NCBI RefSeq assembly: GCF_000381745.1
Contig: NZ_KB906967.1
Location: 189,401-253,400 of the forward strand
DNA length: 64,000 nucleotides
Direction: 5' to 3'
DNA from: Psychromonas ossibalaenae ATCC BAA-1528
GTDB lineage: Bacteria; Pseudomonadota; Gammaproteobacteria; Enterobacterales; Psychromonadaceae
Shown here: in pieces, positions 1 to 8,427 of the stretch
Numbering within the stretch: position 1 is the stretch's first letter
Layout of the letters: the number at the start of each line of letters is the position of its first letter
The notes under the pieces: generated by a model
What the model was told of the DNA's origin: nothing
What the model saw: the letters and a program-made list of their open reading frames with translations, nothing else
The model's database searches: none
Made by a program: the position numbers and the translations under genes

Positions 1-253
1 AAATATCTGGTGTCATTTCCATACGATAACGTTCTAGCATTCGACGCCCCAAAAGTATGCTTTGCTGTCTCATAGGCCTCTACAATCACTTCTTCATGCA
101 AGGCTTGATGAGTCTTAGCTAAGGTGATAAATCGATGATGCTTCATAAAGGCTGTATTATTTTCAATACCACAAAATACAGCCACTTGCCTAATGCTCAA
201 ACCATCAATTAAAGCTGGGGCGTTAATACAGTATATTCCAAACTCTAATTATA
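1..253 (-). pseudogene. Remnant of an ISXO2/IS1595-like transposase
   Basis: Reading leftwards from about 253 there is an open frame that runs off the window edge with no start codon; a TAA lies directly upstream. It contains GLSIRQVAVFCGIENNTAF followed by an HRFI motif, which resembles the helix-turn-helix segment after the zinc ribbon in ISXO2-like transposases (GLSxRxxAxxxGIxxxTAFxWRHRFL). The first catalytic motif of this family, EADET, reads EAYET here, so the first Asp is lost. The zinc ribbon and start are missing. I read it as a dead fragment of an insertion sequence. The family assignment rests on motif memory only. Confidence 0.5.
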
Positions 254-645
254 AGGATAGATAGGTCTTTACGTTTGCTCATGGGAGAGCGAGCTTAAAT
301 GGCTAGTCGCAACAGAATAATAGTGCAAAAGTTATAAGTCGGTTCGTGTCCCTTTGTGACTTATAAAAAGCAAAATGCGCCCCATTGACATTGAGACACT
401 ATATCAATTTATGCTTTTCATCCTATGACAGCTTATACTTTATAAGTGGCAACTTATGCTTTATTCAAAAAAATGCACTGTCATTTCTAGTTATTTAAAA
501 AACGAATCCATATCAATTACCCCTCTTGTTTAGCTCAACATTAACAATAATTAATGTTTGCAACAGCTTTAGTTAACCCAATCCACTTTATTCTTAACGC
601 GAATTTTTAAAAGTGTAATTTGGTTTAACTAATTGAGGACGTGTT
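254..645. other. Non-coding leader region upstream of the PTS gene
   Basis: I see no gene in this stretch. It holds a 9-base inverted repeat (332-340 paired with 358-366, arm TTATAAGTC), a further TTATAAGT-like word near 440, and a symmetrical operator-like sequence at 584-615 described separately. The left part may be the end of the decayed transposon; the right part is the promoter region of the GlcNAc permease. Confidence 0.5.
584..615. promoter_or_regulatory. Candidate ROK-family (NagC/Mlc-like) operator upstream of nagE
   Basis: A 32-base, AT-rich, centrally symmetrical sequence. The outer hexamers CACTTT (584-589) and AAAGTG (610-615) are perfect complements and the centre is CGCG (598-601), sharing the same axis. 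It lies 30 bases before the start of a GlcNAc-type PTS permease. NagC and Mlc sites are AT-rich palindromes with a C/G centre, so the position and form fit, but the TTATTTT-type arms are imperfect. Confidence 0.35.
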
Positions 646-2106
646 ATGAGTGTATTAGGTTACATGCAGAAAGTGGGTAAGGCGCTGATGGTTCCAGTTG
701 CTACACTACCTGCAGCTGCAATATTAATGGGTGTTGGATACTGGATGGATCCCGTCGGCTGGGGCTCTGAAAGTATTCTGGCGGCCTTTTTAATTAAATC
801 CGGCGGTGCAATTATTGATAATATGGCTTTGTTATTTGCCATCGGTGTTGCATTTGGTTTAAGTAAAGATAAAAGCGGTAACGCGGCACTTTCTGGTTTT
901 GTTGCATTTATGGTATTAACAACACTGCTTTCACCAGCATCCGTTGCGCAGTTGGAAGGTATTGATATAAGCGAAGTGCCGGCAGCGTTTGGACGCATTA
1001 ATAACCAGTTTGTGGGTATTCTGGTGGGTATTATTTCTGCTGAAATTTATAATAAATACTCAGCAGTTGAGCTGCCGAAAGCATTAGCTTTCTTTAGCGG
1101 TAAACGTTTAGTTCCTATTTTAACCTCTGTAGCAGGCATGCTTTTAGCCTTTGTGTTTTTATACATATGGCCGCTTGTATTTGAAGGCTTAAGCGTATTT
1201 GGTCAATACCTGCAGTCTTTAGACGCCGTTGGTGCGGGTCTGTTTGGTTTCTTTAACCGCTTAATGTTAAGTGTCGGCATGCACCACGCTTTATACCCGG
1301 TATTCTGGTTTGATGTAGTAGGCATTAACGATATTCCTAACTTCTTAGGTGGCGCACAGTCAATTGCTGACGGTACTGCAGTGATTGGTAAAACGGGTAT
1401 GTATCAAGCCGGTTTCTTCCCGATTATGATGTTTGGTCTACCTGGTGCTGCACTTGCTATGTACCACTGTGCAGAGCCTCGCAACAAAGATAAAGTTTTC
1501 TCTATTATGATAGCGGCTGCAATGGCTTCATTCTTTACCGGTATCACAGAGCCGCTTGAATTCAGCTTTATGTTCTTAGCACCGGTGCTGTATTTACTTC
1601 ACGCAGTGTTAACCGGTATCTCTTTATACATAGCAGCAAGCATGGAATGGATGGCCGGCTTTGGCTTCTCGGCAGGTTTTGTAGACTTTGTATTATCCAG
1701 CCAGAATCCACTAGCGACTAAATGGTATATGTTAATCGCTCAAGGTTTAGTGTTCTTTGCTCTTTATTACACACTATTCCGCTTTGCGATTACCAAGTTT
1801 GATTTTAAAACACCAGGTCGTGGTGAAGATATGAATAATGATAACGGCAAAGAGGTAAACATTAACGAATTAACACATGCATACATTGCCGGCATTGGCG
1901 GTGCTGATAATATTCTTGAAGTAGATAACTGTATTACTCGGTTACGTTTAACAGTGAAAGACTCATCAAAAGCTGATGCGGCCGCATTAAAAGCAATTGG
2001 AGCTGCCGGTGTGGTTGTTATGGGTAAAGATGGTTTACAGGTAATTATCGGTCTCGGTAAAGTTGATAAAGTCGCAGCTGAGATGAAAAATATTCTTAAT
2101 GTATAG
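646..2106 (+). CDS. nagE: PTS N-acetylglucosamine permease, EIICB
   Basis: Inner-membrane permease that takes up a hexose, most likely N-acetylglucosamine, and phosphorylates it with phosphate from EIIA/HPr. Residues 1-390 are the multi-pass EIIC domain, with the MHHALYPVFW and GITEPLEF motifs of the glucose/GlcNAc superfamily. Residues about 408-486 are an EIIB domain with the phospho-cysteine at C429 in DNCITRLRL. There is no fused EIIA, unlike enteric NagE, so EIIA must come from elsewhere (Crr-type). An AGGA ribosome site precedes the ATG. The gene is monocistronic: two terminators follow it. A ROK-type operator candidate sits upstream. The choice of GlcNAc over glucose is by overall resemblance to Vibrio-type NagE. 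Confidence 0.85.
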   Translation: MSVLGYMQKVGKALMVPVATLPAAAILMGVGYWMDPVGWGSESILAAFLIKSGGAIIDNMALLFAIGVAFGLSKDKSGNAALSGFVAFMVLTTLLSPASVAQLEGIDISEVPAAFGRINNQFVGILVGIISAEIYNKYSAVELPKALAFFSGKRLVPILTSVAGMLLAFVFLYIWPLVFEGLSVFGQYLQSLDAVGAGLFGFFNRLMLSVGMHHALYPVFWFDVVGINDIPNFLGGAQSIADGTAVIGKTGMYQAGFFPIMMFGLPGAALAMYHCAEPRNKDKVFSIMIAAAMASFFTGITEPLEFSFMFLAPVLYLLHAVLTGISLYIAASMEWMAGFGFSAGFVDFVLSSQNPLATKWYMLIAQGLVFFALYYTLFRFAITKFDFKTPGRGEDMNNDNGKEVNINELTHAYIAGIGGADNILEVDNCITRLRLTVKDSSKADAAALKAIGAAGVVVMGKDGLQVIIGLGKVDKVAAEMKNILNV

Positions 2107-2131
2107 CGGTTAATTTTATAAAGCATAACTC

Positions 2132-2166
2132 AAGAGCCTTAACCTGTTACAGTCAGGGCTCTTTAT
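2132..2166 (+). terminator. Terminator after nagE (first hairpin)
   Basis: A 7-bp stem AAGAGCC (2132-2138) / GGCTCTT (2157-2163) lies 25 bases after the nagE stop. A short T-run follows the stem. Confidence 0.6.
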
Positions 2167-2218
2167 GATGTGTTTTGTGATAATTTCACATCGAATAAAG
2201 TAGCTCTCCGCTATTTAT

Positions 2219-2254
2219 GGTGACCCTTATTTTAATAAAGGTCACCTTTTTTAT
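2219..2254 (+). terminator. Strong rho-independent terminator before the two-component pair
   Basis: The stem GGTGACC (2219-2225) / GGTCACC (2240-2246) extends inward with one mismatch to about 13 bp and is followed by TTTTTTATTTT. It separates nagE from the regulator genes, so the two-component pair has its own promoter. Confidence 0.8.
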
Positions 2255-2303
2255 TTTCCCCGCTTTTTGTTACACTGACCGCTTCATTCATAGAGATAAT
2301 TAA

Positions 2304-2978
2304 ATGAAAATACTAGTTGTTGAAGATGATCAAACTACCCGTGAATTTGTAATTAAAGCGCTGGAGCAGCAGGGTTTTGTGGCCGACGGGGCTGAGGACG
2401 GCAAAGAAGCACTGATTATGATTATCAGCTGTGAATACCAGCTAATTATCTTAGACCGCATGCTGCCGGGTTTAAACGGCTTAAAGGTATTATCTGCCAT
2501 GCGCGCGGCCGGCGTTGATACCCCGGTGCTGATTTTAAGTGCCATGGATAGTGTTGAACAGCGGGTAGAGGGTTTAAATGCAGGCAGTGATGATTACCTT
2601 ACAAAACCTTTTTCACTGGCTGAATTACTCGCGCGGGTAAATATTATTCTACGGCGAAACCGCCCTATCTCAGAAAATAATGAGATTGTTATCGGCAGCC
2701 TCTCTGTGAACCTGCTGTCACATAAAGTTTTTTTAAATAATCAAGCGATCACTCTACAGAATAAAGAGTTTATCTTATTAAGCTATTTAATGAAAAATGC
2801 CGGGGAAGTGATCTCCCGCATGCGTCTTTTTGAAGCGGTTTGGGATTATCATTTTGACCCTAAAACCAATGTCATTGATGTACATATCGCTAAATTACGT
2901 AAAAAATTAGAGGTTGATGGTCAGCCCTCCCCTATCGAAACCGTACGAGGCGCGGGTTATGTCATTCGCCAACCCTAA
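2304..2978 (+). CDS. OmpR/PhoB-family response regulator
   Basis: DNA-binding response regulator, cytoplasmic. Residues 1-115 form the receiver domain with the acidic pair E7-D8-D9, the phospho-acceptor D51 in LDRMLPG and the conserved K101 in LTKPF. Residues about 125-222 form the winged-helix domain of the OmpR/PhoB class (VIDVHIAKLRKKLE, VRGAGYV). It overlaps the histidine kinase gene that follows by 20 bases, so the two are translationally coupled. The inducing signal cannot be read from the sequence. A link to the nearby PTS gene is unlikely because terminators lie between. Confidence 0.9.
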   Translation: MKILVVEDDQTTREFVIKALEQQGFVADGAEDGKEALIMIISCEYQLIILDRMLPGLNGLKVLSAMRAAGVDTPVLILSAMDSVEQRVEGLNAGSDDYLTKPFSLAELLARVNIILRRNRPISENNEIVIGSLSVNLLSHKVFLNNQAITLQNKEFILLSYLMKNAGEVISRMRLFEAVWDYHFDPKTNVIDVHIAKLRKKLEVDGQPSPIETVRGAGYVIRQP

Positions 2979-4317
2979 TGAACTGTACCGTTCATCAATA
3001 TTAAAGCTGCTTATCGGCTTTGCCGCAGCATTGTTTCTTATGATGAGCTTATTGATATATCAGCTCTACGCTACCTCGGTGAAGCTATACAACAGTAACC
3101 TTGATGACTGGCTAAGAGAAGAGAGCGCTCAACTTCTAGCGTTAGATAAAAAAGGCGGTTATCAGGCAGTACAGGGGAGTATTAACAACCTTAATAATGA
3201 GACCCGCTTTATCTACAAAATAGTCACGCCGGCAAAAAAAAAAGCGGCTGGACGCCCCGCCAATATGTACCCTGTGATTGCTCAGATTGATGCTGGCAGT
3301 GAGTATCAAATAGGCAGGTATACCCATAACCCGGCGATGCACGCTACCACAATACAACTTACCGACGGTCGTAAGTTATTAATTGGAATAGAAAAAGAGC
3401 GTTATAAAGAGTTTAAAACTAAACTAAATATCTCATTAGGCTGGGGGTTGTTATATCCTTTTCTTGCACTGCTGGTCATTGCAGCCTGGATTGCAGTACA
3501 TGTCTTGAAACGCTTAAACCTAGTGAATGTAACCATGAACCGGGTAATGAGTGGTGAACGGGGAGTACGTTTATCCGTCGGCTCTGCAATGGATGAATTT
3601 GATCTGTTAGCGGTACACCTTAACCGTATGCTTGAGCAGATGGAAAAGAGTGAGTCACGTTTAAAGTCATTAACGGTAGATATTGCCCATGACCTGCGGA
3701 CTCCGATGGGACGAATTAAATTACGCATTGAAGAGCTGCTGCAAAGCGGACAGTTTAATGAGCACAATGAAAATGAGTTAGAGAACATCCAGCAGGATTT
3801 TGCACTGTTATTAGATACTTTTAACGGCATGATGGAGCTGTACAACCTGGAAACAGGCCGTATGCCTATCACTAAAAAACGCTGTAATTTAAGTAAAATT
3901 GTCCATGATGTCATGGACTTCACAGAGCCCTTAGCTGCCGATAAAAATCAGAAAATTTATCTTACGATAGAAATGCCCTGCTTTTTACAGGCAAACCCGA
4001 GTTTATTATTCAGAGCCGTATTTAATGTATTAGATAATGCGATTAAATATACACCTGTTGATGGTGTTATTGAGATTATTATTGACTGTTTCGGCCTAGT
4101 TATAGCCGATAACGGCAGGGGAATAAAACCTGAAGATAGAGAGCGCGCATTAGATCAGTTAGTGCGTCTGGATCCGAGTCGTTCGGTTCATGGTTTTGGT
4201 TTGGGGCTGGCTTTAGTTAACACCGTGATGAAAACTCACAATGGTCAAATAAGCCTAAGTGATAATTACCCGGGGTTGAGAGTGCGTCTGCTGTTTAACG
4301 ATTTAGTTGATAATTAA
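2959..4317 (+). CDS. Sensor histidine kinase
   Basis: Membrane sensor kinase partner of the preceding response regulator. From the chosen ATG (M-S-F-A-N-P-N) there is a first membrane helix at about residues 15-37, a periplasmic part of roughly 120 residues, a second helix near 160-182, then HAMP and HisKA with the phospho-histidine at residue 244 (DIAHDLRTP). The ATPase domain carries the N box (NVLDNAIKY), the G1 box (ADNGRGI) and a GFGLGLALV G2 box. The frame is open further upstream to 2914, but that would bury the start deep inside the regulator gene; the 2959 ATG gives the usual short overlap. The periplasmic domain matches nothing I recognise. Confidence 0.87.
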   Translation: MSFANPNELYRSSILKLLIGFAAALFLMMSLLIYQLYATSVKLYNSNLDDWLREESAQLLALDKKGGYQAVQGSINNLNNETRFIYKIVTPAKKKAAGRPANMYPVIAQIDAGSEYQIGRYTHNPAMHATTIQLTDGRKLLIGIEKERYKEFKTKLNISLGWGLLYPFLALLVIAAWIAVHVLKRLNLVNVTMNRVMSGERGVRLSVGSAMDEFDLLAVHLNRMLEQMEKSESRLKSLTVDIAHDLRTPMGRIKLRIEELLQSGQFNEHNENELENIQQDFALLLDTFNGMMELYNLETGRMPITKKRCNLSKIVHDVMDFTEPLAADKNQKIYLTIEMPCFLQANPSLLFRAVFNVLDNAIKYTPVDGVIEIIIDCFGLVIADNGRGIKPEDRERALDQLVRLDPSRSVHGFGLGLALVNTVMKTHNGQISLSDNYPGLRVRLLFNDLVDN

Positions 4318-4371
4318 CTTATAACGCGGATTAACCAGTACAAATCTAGACTGCGATAACTGTTTTACAGC

Positions 4372-4947
4372 CTAAAGATGATTACCTGCCGCCAGTAATG
4401 CTTTTTGATTAATTAACGGACTGCTTATAATCAGGATATTGCCATTGTTATCTTTCACCCTAAAATCCCGGCAGCCGTAATCACGATCAGAAATGTCACC
4501 GACAAACTCTATTTTTTTATCTTGATACTCCTGGTAAACCGCATCTACATCCGCCACAAACAGCAGACAAACCCCGGTGCCTGCTGACTGTTTACGCCCT
4601 TCACCAAACTCAATAACCGCCATGCCTCGAGCTACTACACCATAAGGTGGATCTTTCCAGAGTGTTTCAATATCAAAACCGAGCTGCTGCTGATAAAACC
4701 GAGCAGTATCAACAACACTGTTAACGGGTAATATCGGCGTTGCCCCCAAAAACAATTCATTCACCTGCTCATTGTGTTTCTGCAGTCTGCTGACGGGAAC
4801 CAGCAGGCTGGCTGCAATACATTTTAATGACTCCAAACCCGCGTTTTGTCCCCGCTCTATACGCTGTATAGTACGCACACTCAGACCGCTAAACTCAGCT
4901 AGCTGCTCCTGAGACCAGCCGTTTTCTAAACGTAACTGCTTAATCAT
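4372..4947 (-). CDS. Fusion of an XRE-type HTH domain with a VOC/glyoxalase-like domain
   Basis: The protein begins with a Cro/C1-type helix-turn-helix (about residues 1-58: SQEQLAEFSGLSVRTIQRIERG), then a VOC domain (about 68-170: VNSVVDTARFYQQQLGF, GCRDFRVKDNNGN). The HTH suggests DNA binding; the VOC half resembles bleomycin-resistance/glyoxalase proteins and could bind a small ligand or metal. I chose the ATG at 4947 because GGAGA stands just before it; the earlier ATG at 4962 has no ribosome site. It faces the histidine kinase end-on and shares no operon. It may be a one-component regulator; this is inference. Confidence 0.75.
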   Translation of the reverse strand: MIKQLRLENGWSQEQLAEFSGLSVRTIQRIERGQNAGLESLKCIAASLLVPVSRLQKHNEQVNELFLGATPILPVNSVVDTARFYQQQLGFDIETLWKDPPYGVVARGMAVIEFGEGRKQSAGTGVCLLFVADVDAVYQEYQDKKIEFVGDISDRDYGCRDFRVKDNNGNILIISSPLINQKALLAAGNHL

Positions 4948-5169
4948 TATTTTCTCCGTCATTTTGTTACTTAGATAATCTCATAAGTAATGAAATTTGA
5001 TAACGACAGAAACATGACAATAGATTAAAAAAGCCAAATATCATCTTCTGCATTTATTAATAAGTCAGCAGCCTCTAGGTTTATTATATTTTCACGATTT
5101 CTTGACGAAAGTACGAAAAATGGCTGATAGTTGAATGGGTGAATGGGAAGCTTACAGGAGCATGGATCT

Positions 5170-5949
5170 GTGAAAATTATCAATATTGTATTCGTATGTC
5201 ATATTTCCTGCTCCAGTCTCTTTATTCCCCCGGGATTTGCGGACGAAGCAGAACCAGAGTTTGTCATTAATATCGGACGGCAGCAGGGCTCGTTTGTCGC
5301 TCTTGTCTACGAACGGGTGTATTCAACCCTCCTGCCCAGACTGGGACTCAAAGCAACGTTCAAATATCTGCCTTCGAAACGCTCCTTACGTGAAGCTAAT
5401 TCGGGAATTACAGATGCCGATGCAGGGCGAATCGAAGGTATTGAAGAGAAAGATGTCGGCAGTAATCTGATTAGAATAGCTGAGCCGGTGTATGTTGATC
5501 ATATATCGGTATTTGCCGTAAAACCGATAGAAATCAGTGGCCGCGGATGGGAAATATTTACCGATCTGTACCGTACACAGAGCATCATTCCTATTGCAGT
5601 TCAGGGAATAGTAACCATCAAAGTTCATATGCCGGAGGAGGTCTATCGCCATGCATGCCTGGTGAGGAACATTGACCTGGCACTGCATAACCTAAGAAAC
5701 AAAAGTAACAATCATCTGAGAGATGTTTTAGTTCATTCCGAAAGCGCGACCAACGATGCGATAAAGAGACTGAATATTAGCGACGTCAAAAAAATTAAAC
5801 AGCTTAACCAGCATACTCTCTATCCTGTTATTCATAAACAATGGAAACACCTCAGTGAACCGATGCTGGCAGAATTAAAAAAGATGAAAGCAAGCGGTGA
5901 GTATCAGGAGATTCTCTTACAGGTTGAGAATGAATTCTTTGTACAATAA
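5170..5949 (+). CDS. Orphan periplasmic solute-binding protein, SBP_bac_3-like
   Basis: Predicted exported protein of the family-3 amino-acid-binding fold, without any ABC permease or ATPase nearby. A GTG start at 5170 is preferred: AGGAG lies 9 bases before it, and it gives a clean signal peptide (KIINIVFVCHISCSS...FADE). The upstream ATG at 5143 lacks a ribosome site. The body contains the usual lobe-crossing pattern (YLPSKRSLREANSG, DADAGRIEG) and a C-terminal MKASGEYQEIL helix typical of these proteins. Ligand unknown. It is one of six such orphans in the window. Confidence 0.7.
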   Translation: MKIINIVFVCHISCSSLFIPPGFADEAEPEFVINIGRQQGSFVALVYERVYSTLLPRLGLKATFKYLPSKRSLREANSGITDADAGRIEGIEEKDVGSNLIRIAEPVYVDHISVFAVKPIEISGRGWEIFTDLYRTQSIIPIAVQGIVTIKVHMPEEVYRHACLVRNIDLALHNLRNKSNNHLRDVLVHSESATNDAIKRLNISDVKKIKQLNQHTLYPVIHKQWKHLSEPMLAELKKMKASGEYQEILLQVENEFFVQ

Positions 5950-6011
5950 GCGCTGAGACGGTTAAGCTCTCCATTAGAGATAAATCACCACAAAAATATA
6001 GGAAGCAGCAA

Positions 6012-6509
6012 ATGAAATTTAAACAACTAACAGCGCTGACCTGCTGTTTTTACTTAAGCGGCTGTGCATATTTCTCCAGCCCGACATATTCGGTTGAAGA
6101 AGGCATAATTACTACCGCTGACGTAACCATTACTGCACTTGACAATTCCTATAAATTAACCAGCGGAGAGCGCTTTGAAATACCTCTGCAGTCTGGTATC
6201 GGAGGCCCTGTCGACGAACTGAAAAGCAGTGCGGGCAAGCTATTAACCGAGCATCAAGGCACAAAAGTCCGCGTCAGCCTTGCTGATAAAAACTTAGAAT
6301 TGTATGGTTTATTAACCTTTTATGAGATCAACAACAGCGCAGACTGCAGAGGTTTGGCAACAACCAGCCACACCTTAATAATCCCCAAAAAAGTGATTAA
6401 GCAGGCATTAAGTGGTGAAACTGCGGTCGTGTATGATTATTACACCTGCGCAGGAACTGATACTGAAACCACTTCATGGGTCCTGTGGTTATCAAAAGAA
6501 CCATTTTAG
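6012..6509 (+). CDS. Predicted lipoprotein of unknown function
   Basis: A 165-residue exported protein with a lipobox LSGC (acylated Cys at residue 18) directly after a short hydrophobic signal. A GGAAGC ribosome site lies upstream. The mature part is mostly beta-prone with a Cys pair (C at about 113 and 146) that could form a disulfide. I do not recognise a family. It stands alone 60 bases after the SBP gene and may be transcribed with it. Confidence 0.65.
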   Translation: MKFKQLTALTCCFYLSGCAYFSSPTYSVEEGIITTADVTITALDNSYKLTSGERFEIPLQSGIGGPVDELKSSAGKLLTEHQGTKVRVSLADKNLELYGLLTFYEINNSADCRGLATTSHTLIIPKKVIKQALSGETAVVYDYYTCAGTDTETTSWVLWLSKEPF

Positions 6510-6559
6510 CCGCGTATTGCTAAAGTACTCAGCGGCTGTCCGAAGCAGCAAGTGTTAAT

Positions 6560-6584
6560 GCAGACACAATAAGTGTCTGCTTCA
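6560..6584. terminator. Hairpin between convergent lipoprotein and truC genes
   Basis: GCAGACAC (6560-6567) pairs with GTGTCTGC (6573-6580) around an AATAA loop. It sits in the 80-base gap between two converging genes; the trailing T-run is weak. Confidence 0.5.
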
Positions 6585-6589
6585 GGCGG

Positions 6590-7375
6590 CTAAACCTGCA
6601 GCCCTAATGTTACTAATAATGATTTAAATTCATCATCAAGCGGCGCATGTATCTTCACTTTATGCCCGCTTACCGGATGCCTGAAAGCAAGATAAGCGGC
6701 ATGAAGAAGCAGACGATGACTGGCAAATTCTTCCCTGAACATTTTATTATGCGGGCCGTCACCATGCGTTGTATCACCGATAATCGGATGGCACAGGTGT
6801 TTTAAATGACGGCGAAGCTGATGCCTTCTGCCTGTTTTCGGACTCAATTCCACCAGCGAATAACGTGACTGCGGATAAGGACGCACCGCTATCGGCAGTT
6901 CACATTGTGCGACGCCTTGATAGTAGGTGACAGCGGGCTGTGCTTCACTGTCCGGATCTGCATGTTTATCTGCAATTTTATCCAGTTTCTTTTTCAGCGC
7001 ATAATCCAGCTTACCTTCGCCGATATGCCCTCTCACCACTGCTAAATAGCGTTTTTCTGTACTCTGCTGTGCAAACTGCTCCATCAGATCCGTGGCATAG
7101 GATTTATCTAGTAGAAACAGTAATACACCGGATGTTGCTCGGTCTAATCGATGTGCAGGGTAAACTTCCCGGCCAATCTGGTCGCGTAATTTCTGCACCG
7201 CGAACTCTGTTGCATGACTGTCCAGCCAACTGCGGTGCACTAATAAACCAGAAGGTTTATTAATGGCAATAAGCTGCTGATCTTGATAAATAATATCAAG
7301 ATCCGGGCTTGTATTATTAATCGCTGAATCGGGTTCATTTAGCGGTTCATTATTTTCAGGCATCAAATTTCTCAT
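6590..7375 (-). CDS. truC: tRNA pseudouridine(65) synthase TruC
   Basis: Converts uridine 65 of tRNA to pseudouridine in the cytoplasm. Residues about 27-255 form the RluA-type catalytic domain with HRLDRATSG and catalytic D78. The TruC-specific stretches VHRSWLD (46-52) and DKIADKHA are present and match E. coli TruC closely in order. About 25 extra Asn/Glu-rich residues precede the domain; the ATG encoding residue 5 is an alternative start. It converges with the lipoprotein gene. Confidence 0.88.
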   Translation of the reverse strand: MRNLMPENNEPLNEPDSAINNTSPDLDIIYQDQQLIAINKPSGLLVHRSWLDSHATEFAVQKLRDQIGREVYPAHRLDRATSGVLLFLLDKSYATDLMEQFAQQSTEKRYLAVVRGHIGEGKLDYALKKKLDKIADKHADPDSEAQPAVTYYQGVAQCELPIAVRPYPQSRYSLVELSPKTGRRHQLRRHLKHLCHPIIGDTTHGDGPHNKMFREEFASHRLLLHAAYLAFRHPVSGHKVKIHAPLDDEFKSLLVTLGLQV

Positions 7376-7477
7376 TCATTAATCGTTCACTAGAGCCATT
7401 ATCTCAGCTGCGGTAGATGCTCACAAATTAAAATAAACGCAGAACTGTGATAAAACGATGAAGACCGCCTGAAAACA

Positions 7478-7491
7478 TTGATTTAGATCAA
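7478..7491. promoter_or_regulatory. FNR-type box in the aox upstream region
   Basis: TTGATTTAGATCAA fits the FNR consensus TTGAT-N4-ATCAA exactly. It lies 262 bases before the alternative oxidase ATG, and upstream of truC on the other strand, so it could serve either gene. Confidence 0.6.
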
Positions 7492-7636
7492 CAAACTTTT
7501 ATCAAGATGCGCCCCGATAAACCCACCAAACTCAGCAGCATATTCGTTACATGTAAGGCGTCTTTTGTAACAAATTCATCTACAGCACTACTAATTACTG
7601 GTGCAAATGTTAAATCCACCAAGGTGATAGTAAATT

Positions 7637-7655
7637 GATGTATTTAACATATACC
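7637..7655. promoter_or_regulatory. Candidate NsrR (nitric-oxide repressor) site upstream of aox
   Basis: GATGTATTTAACATATACC matches 16 of 19 positions of the NsrR-type palindrome GATGYATTTNAAATRCATC. It lies 98 bases before the aox start. In Vibrio fischeri aox is known to be under NsrR control, which makes the position meaningful. Confidence 0.55.
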
Positions 7656-7685
7656 TTTATGGGTAATTCCAGCCCCAGCAAACTA

Positions 7686-7699
7686 TTGACCTAGATCAA
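7686..7699. promoter_or_regulatory. FNR-type box close to aox
   Basis: TTGACCTAGATCAA has one mismatch to TTGAT-N4-ATCAA and lies 53 bases before the aox ATG, a position compatible with either activation or repression. Confidence 0.55.
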
Positions 7700-7752
7700 T
7701 TTTCATTCTAATTTGGACACAGTTTATTATTAATCTTAACCGAGAGGTCAAC

Positions 7753-8388
7753 ATGGAAAACTTCCAATTATCCCATCAAAAACCCAATAAAGTTTCAGAG
7801 TATATCGCTTACAAGATCACCCAGATTTTAAAGTTTATGCTCAATATTTTTTACGGTAGTAAATATGCAAAACGCGCCGTGATCCTAGAAACCATAGCTG
7901 CAGTACCCGGCATGGTGGCCGGTATGTTTAATCATCTAAAAGCACTGCGCCGTATGCGTGATGATCAAGGCTGGGTGCGGGAATTATTAGACGAAGCGGA
8001 AAATGAACGCATGCATTTAATGATCTTTTTAGATATTGCTAAACCCACCTGGATTGAACGCACCTTGGTATTATTAGGTCAGGGTGTATTTTTAGTGGTG
8101 TACAGTTTCTTATATCTTGTGTCGAGTAAAACGGCACACCGGGTAGTGGGTTACTTTGAAGAAGAAGCTTGTAAAAGTTACAGCGAATACCTGGAAAAAA
8201 TTGACCAGGGTGTAGTAGAAAACACAGCAGCGCCGAGCATCGCAATTGACTATTATCAGTTAGCAAGTAATGCAAAATTAAGAGATGTGATACTGCGTAT
8301 CCGTGAAGATGAAGCAGCCCATCGCGACCGCAACCATGAATTTGCAGACTCTTTTGAATCCGGTGTCCTACCGGCCCACCAGCAGTAA
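7753..8388 (+). CDS. aox: Alternative (cyanide-insensitive) ubiquinol oxidase
   Basis: Di-iron membrane-bound quinol oxidase that passes electrons from ubiquinol to oxygen without pumping protons. All ligand motifs are visible: LET with E46, NERMHL with E85 and H88, the FEEEA segment at 135-139, and EDEAAH with E187 and H190. A hydrophobic hairpin (about 103-125) should insert into the inner membrane. The length of 211 residues is normal for bacterial forms. Two FNR-like boxes and an NsrR-like site in the 377-base leader suggest control by oxygen and NO. A GAGAGG ribosome site precedes the ATG. Monocistronic, with a terminator behind it. Confidence 0.92.
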   Translation: MENFQLSHQKPNKVSEYIAYKITQILKFMLNIFYGSKYAKRAVILETIAAVPGMVAGMFNHLKALRRMRDDQGWVRELLDEAENERMHLMIFLDIAKPTWIERTLVLLGQGVFLVVYSFLYLVSSKTAHRVVGYFEEEACKSYSEYLEKIDQGVVENTAAPSIAIDYYQLASNAKLRDVILRIREDEAAHRDRNHEFADSFESGVLPAHQQ

Positions 8389-8398
8389 TTGCTTTTAC

Positions 8399-8427
8399 AG
8401 AGCCGTCTAAAGCGGCTCTATATTTTC
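8399..8427 (+). terminator. Terminator after aox
   Basis: AGAGCCG (8399-8405) pairs with CGGCTCT (8413-8419), followed by ATATTTTCT. Confidence 0.7.

Noticed and set aside
3402-3923. 173-codon frame on the minus strand within the histidine kinase gene
   Set aside because: It is a shadow of the kinase coding frame, which has full domain motifs.
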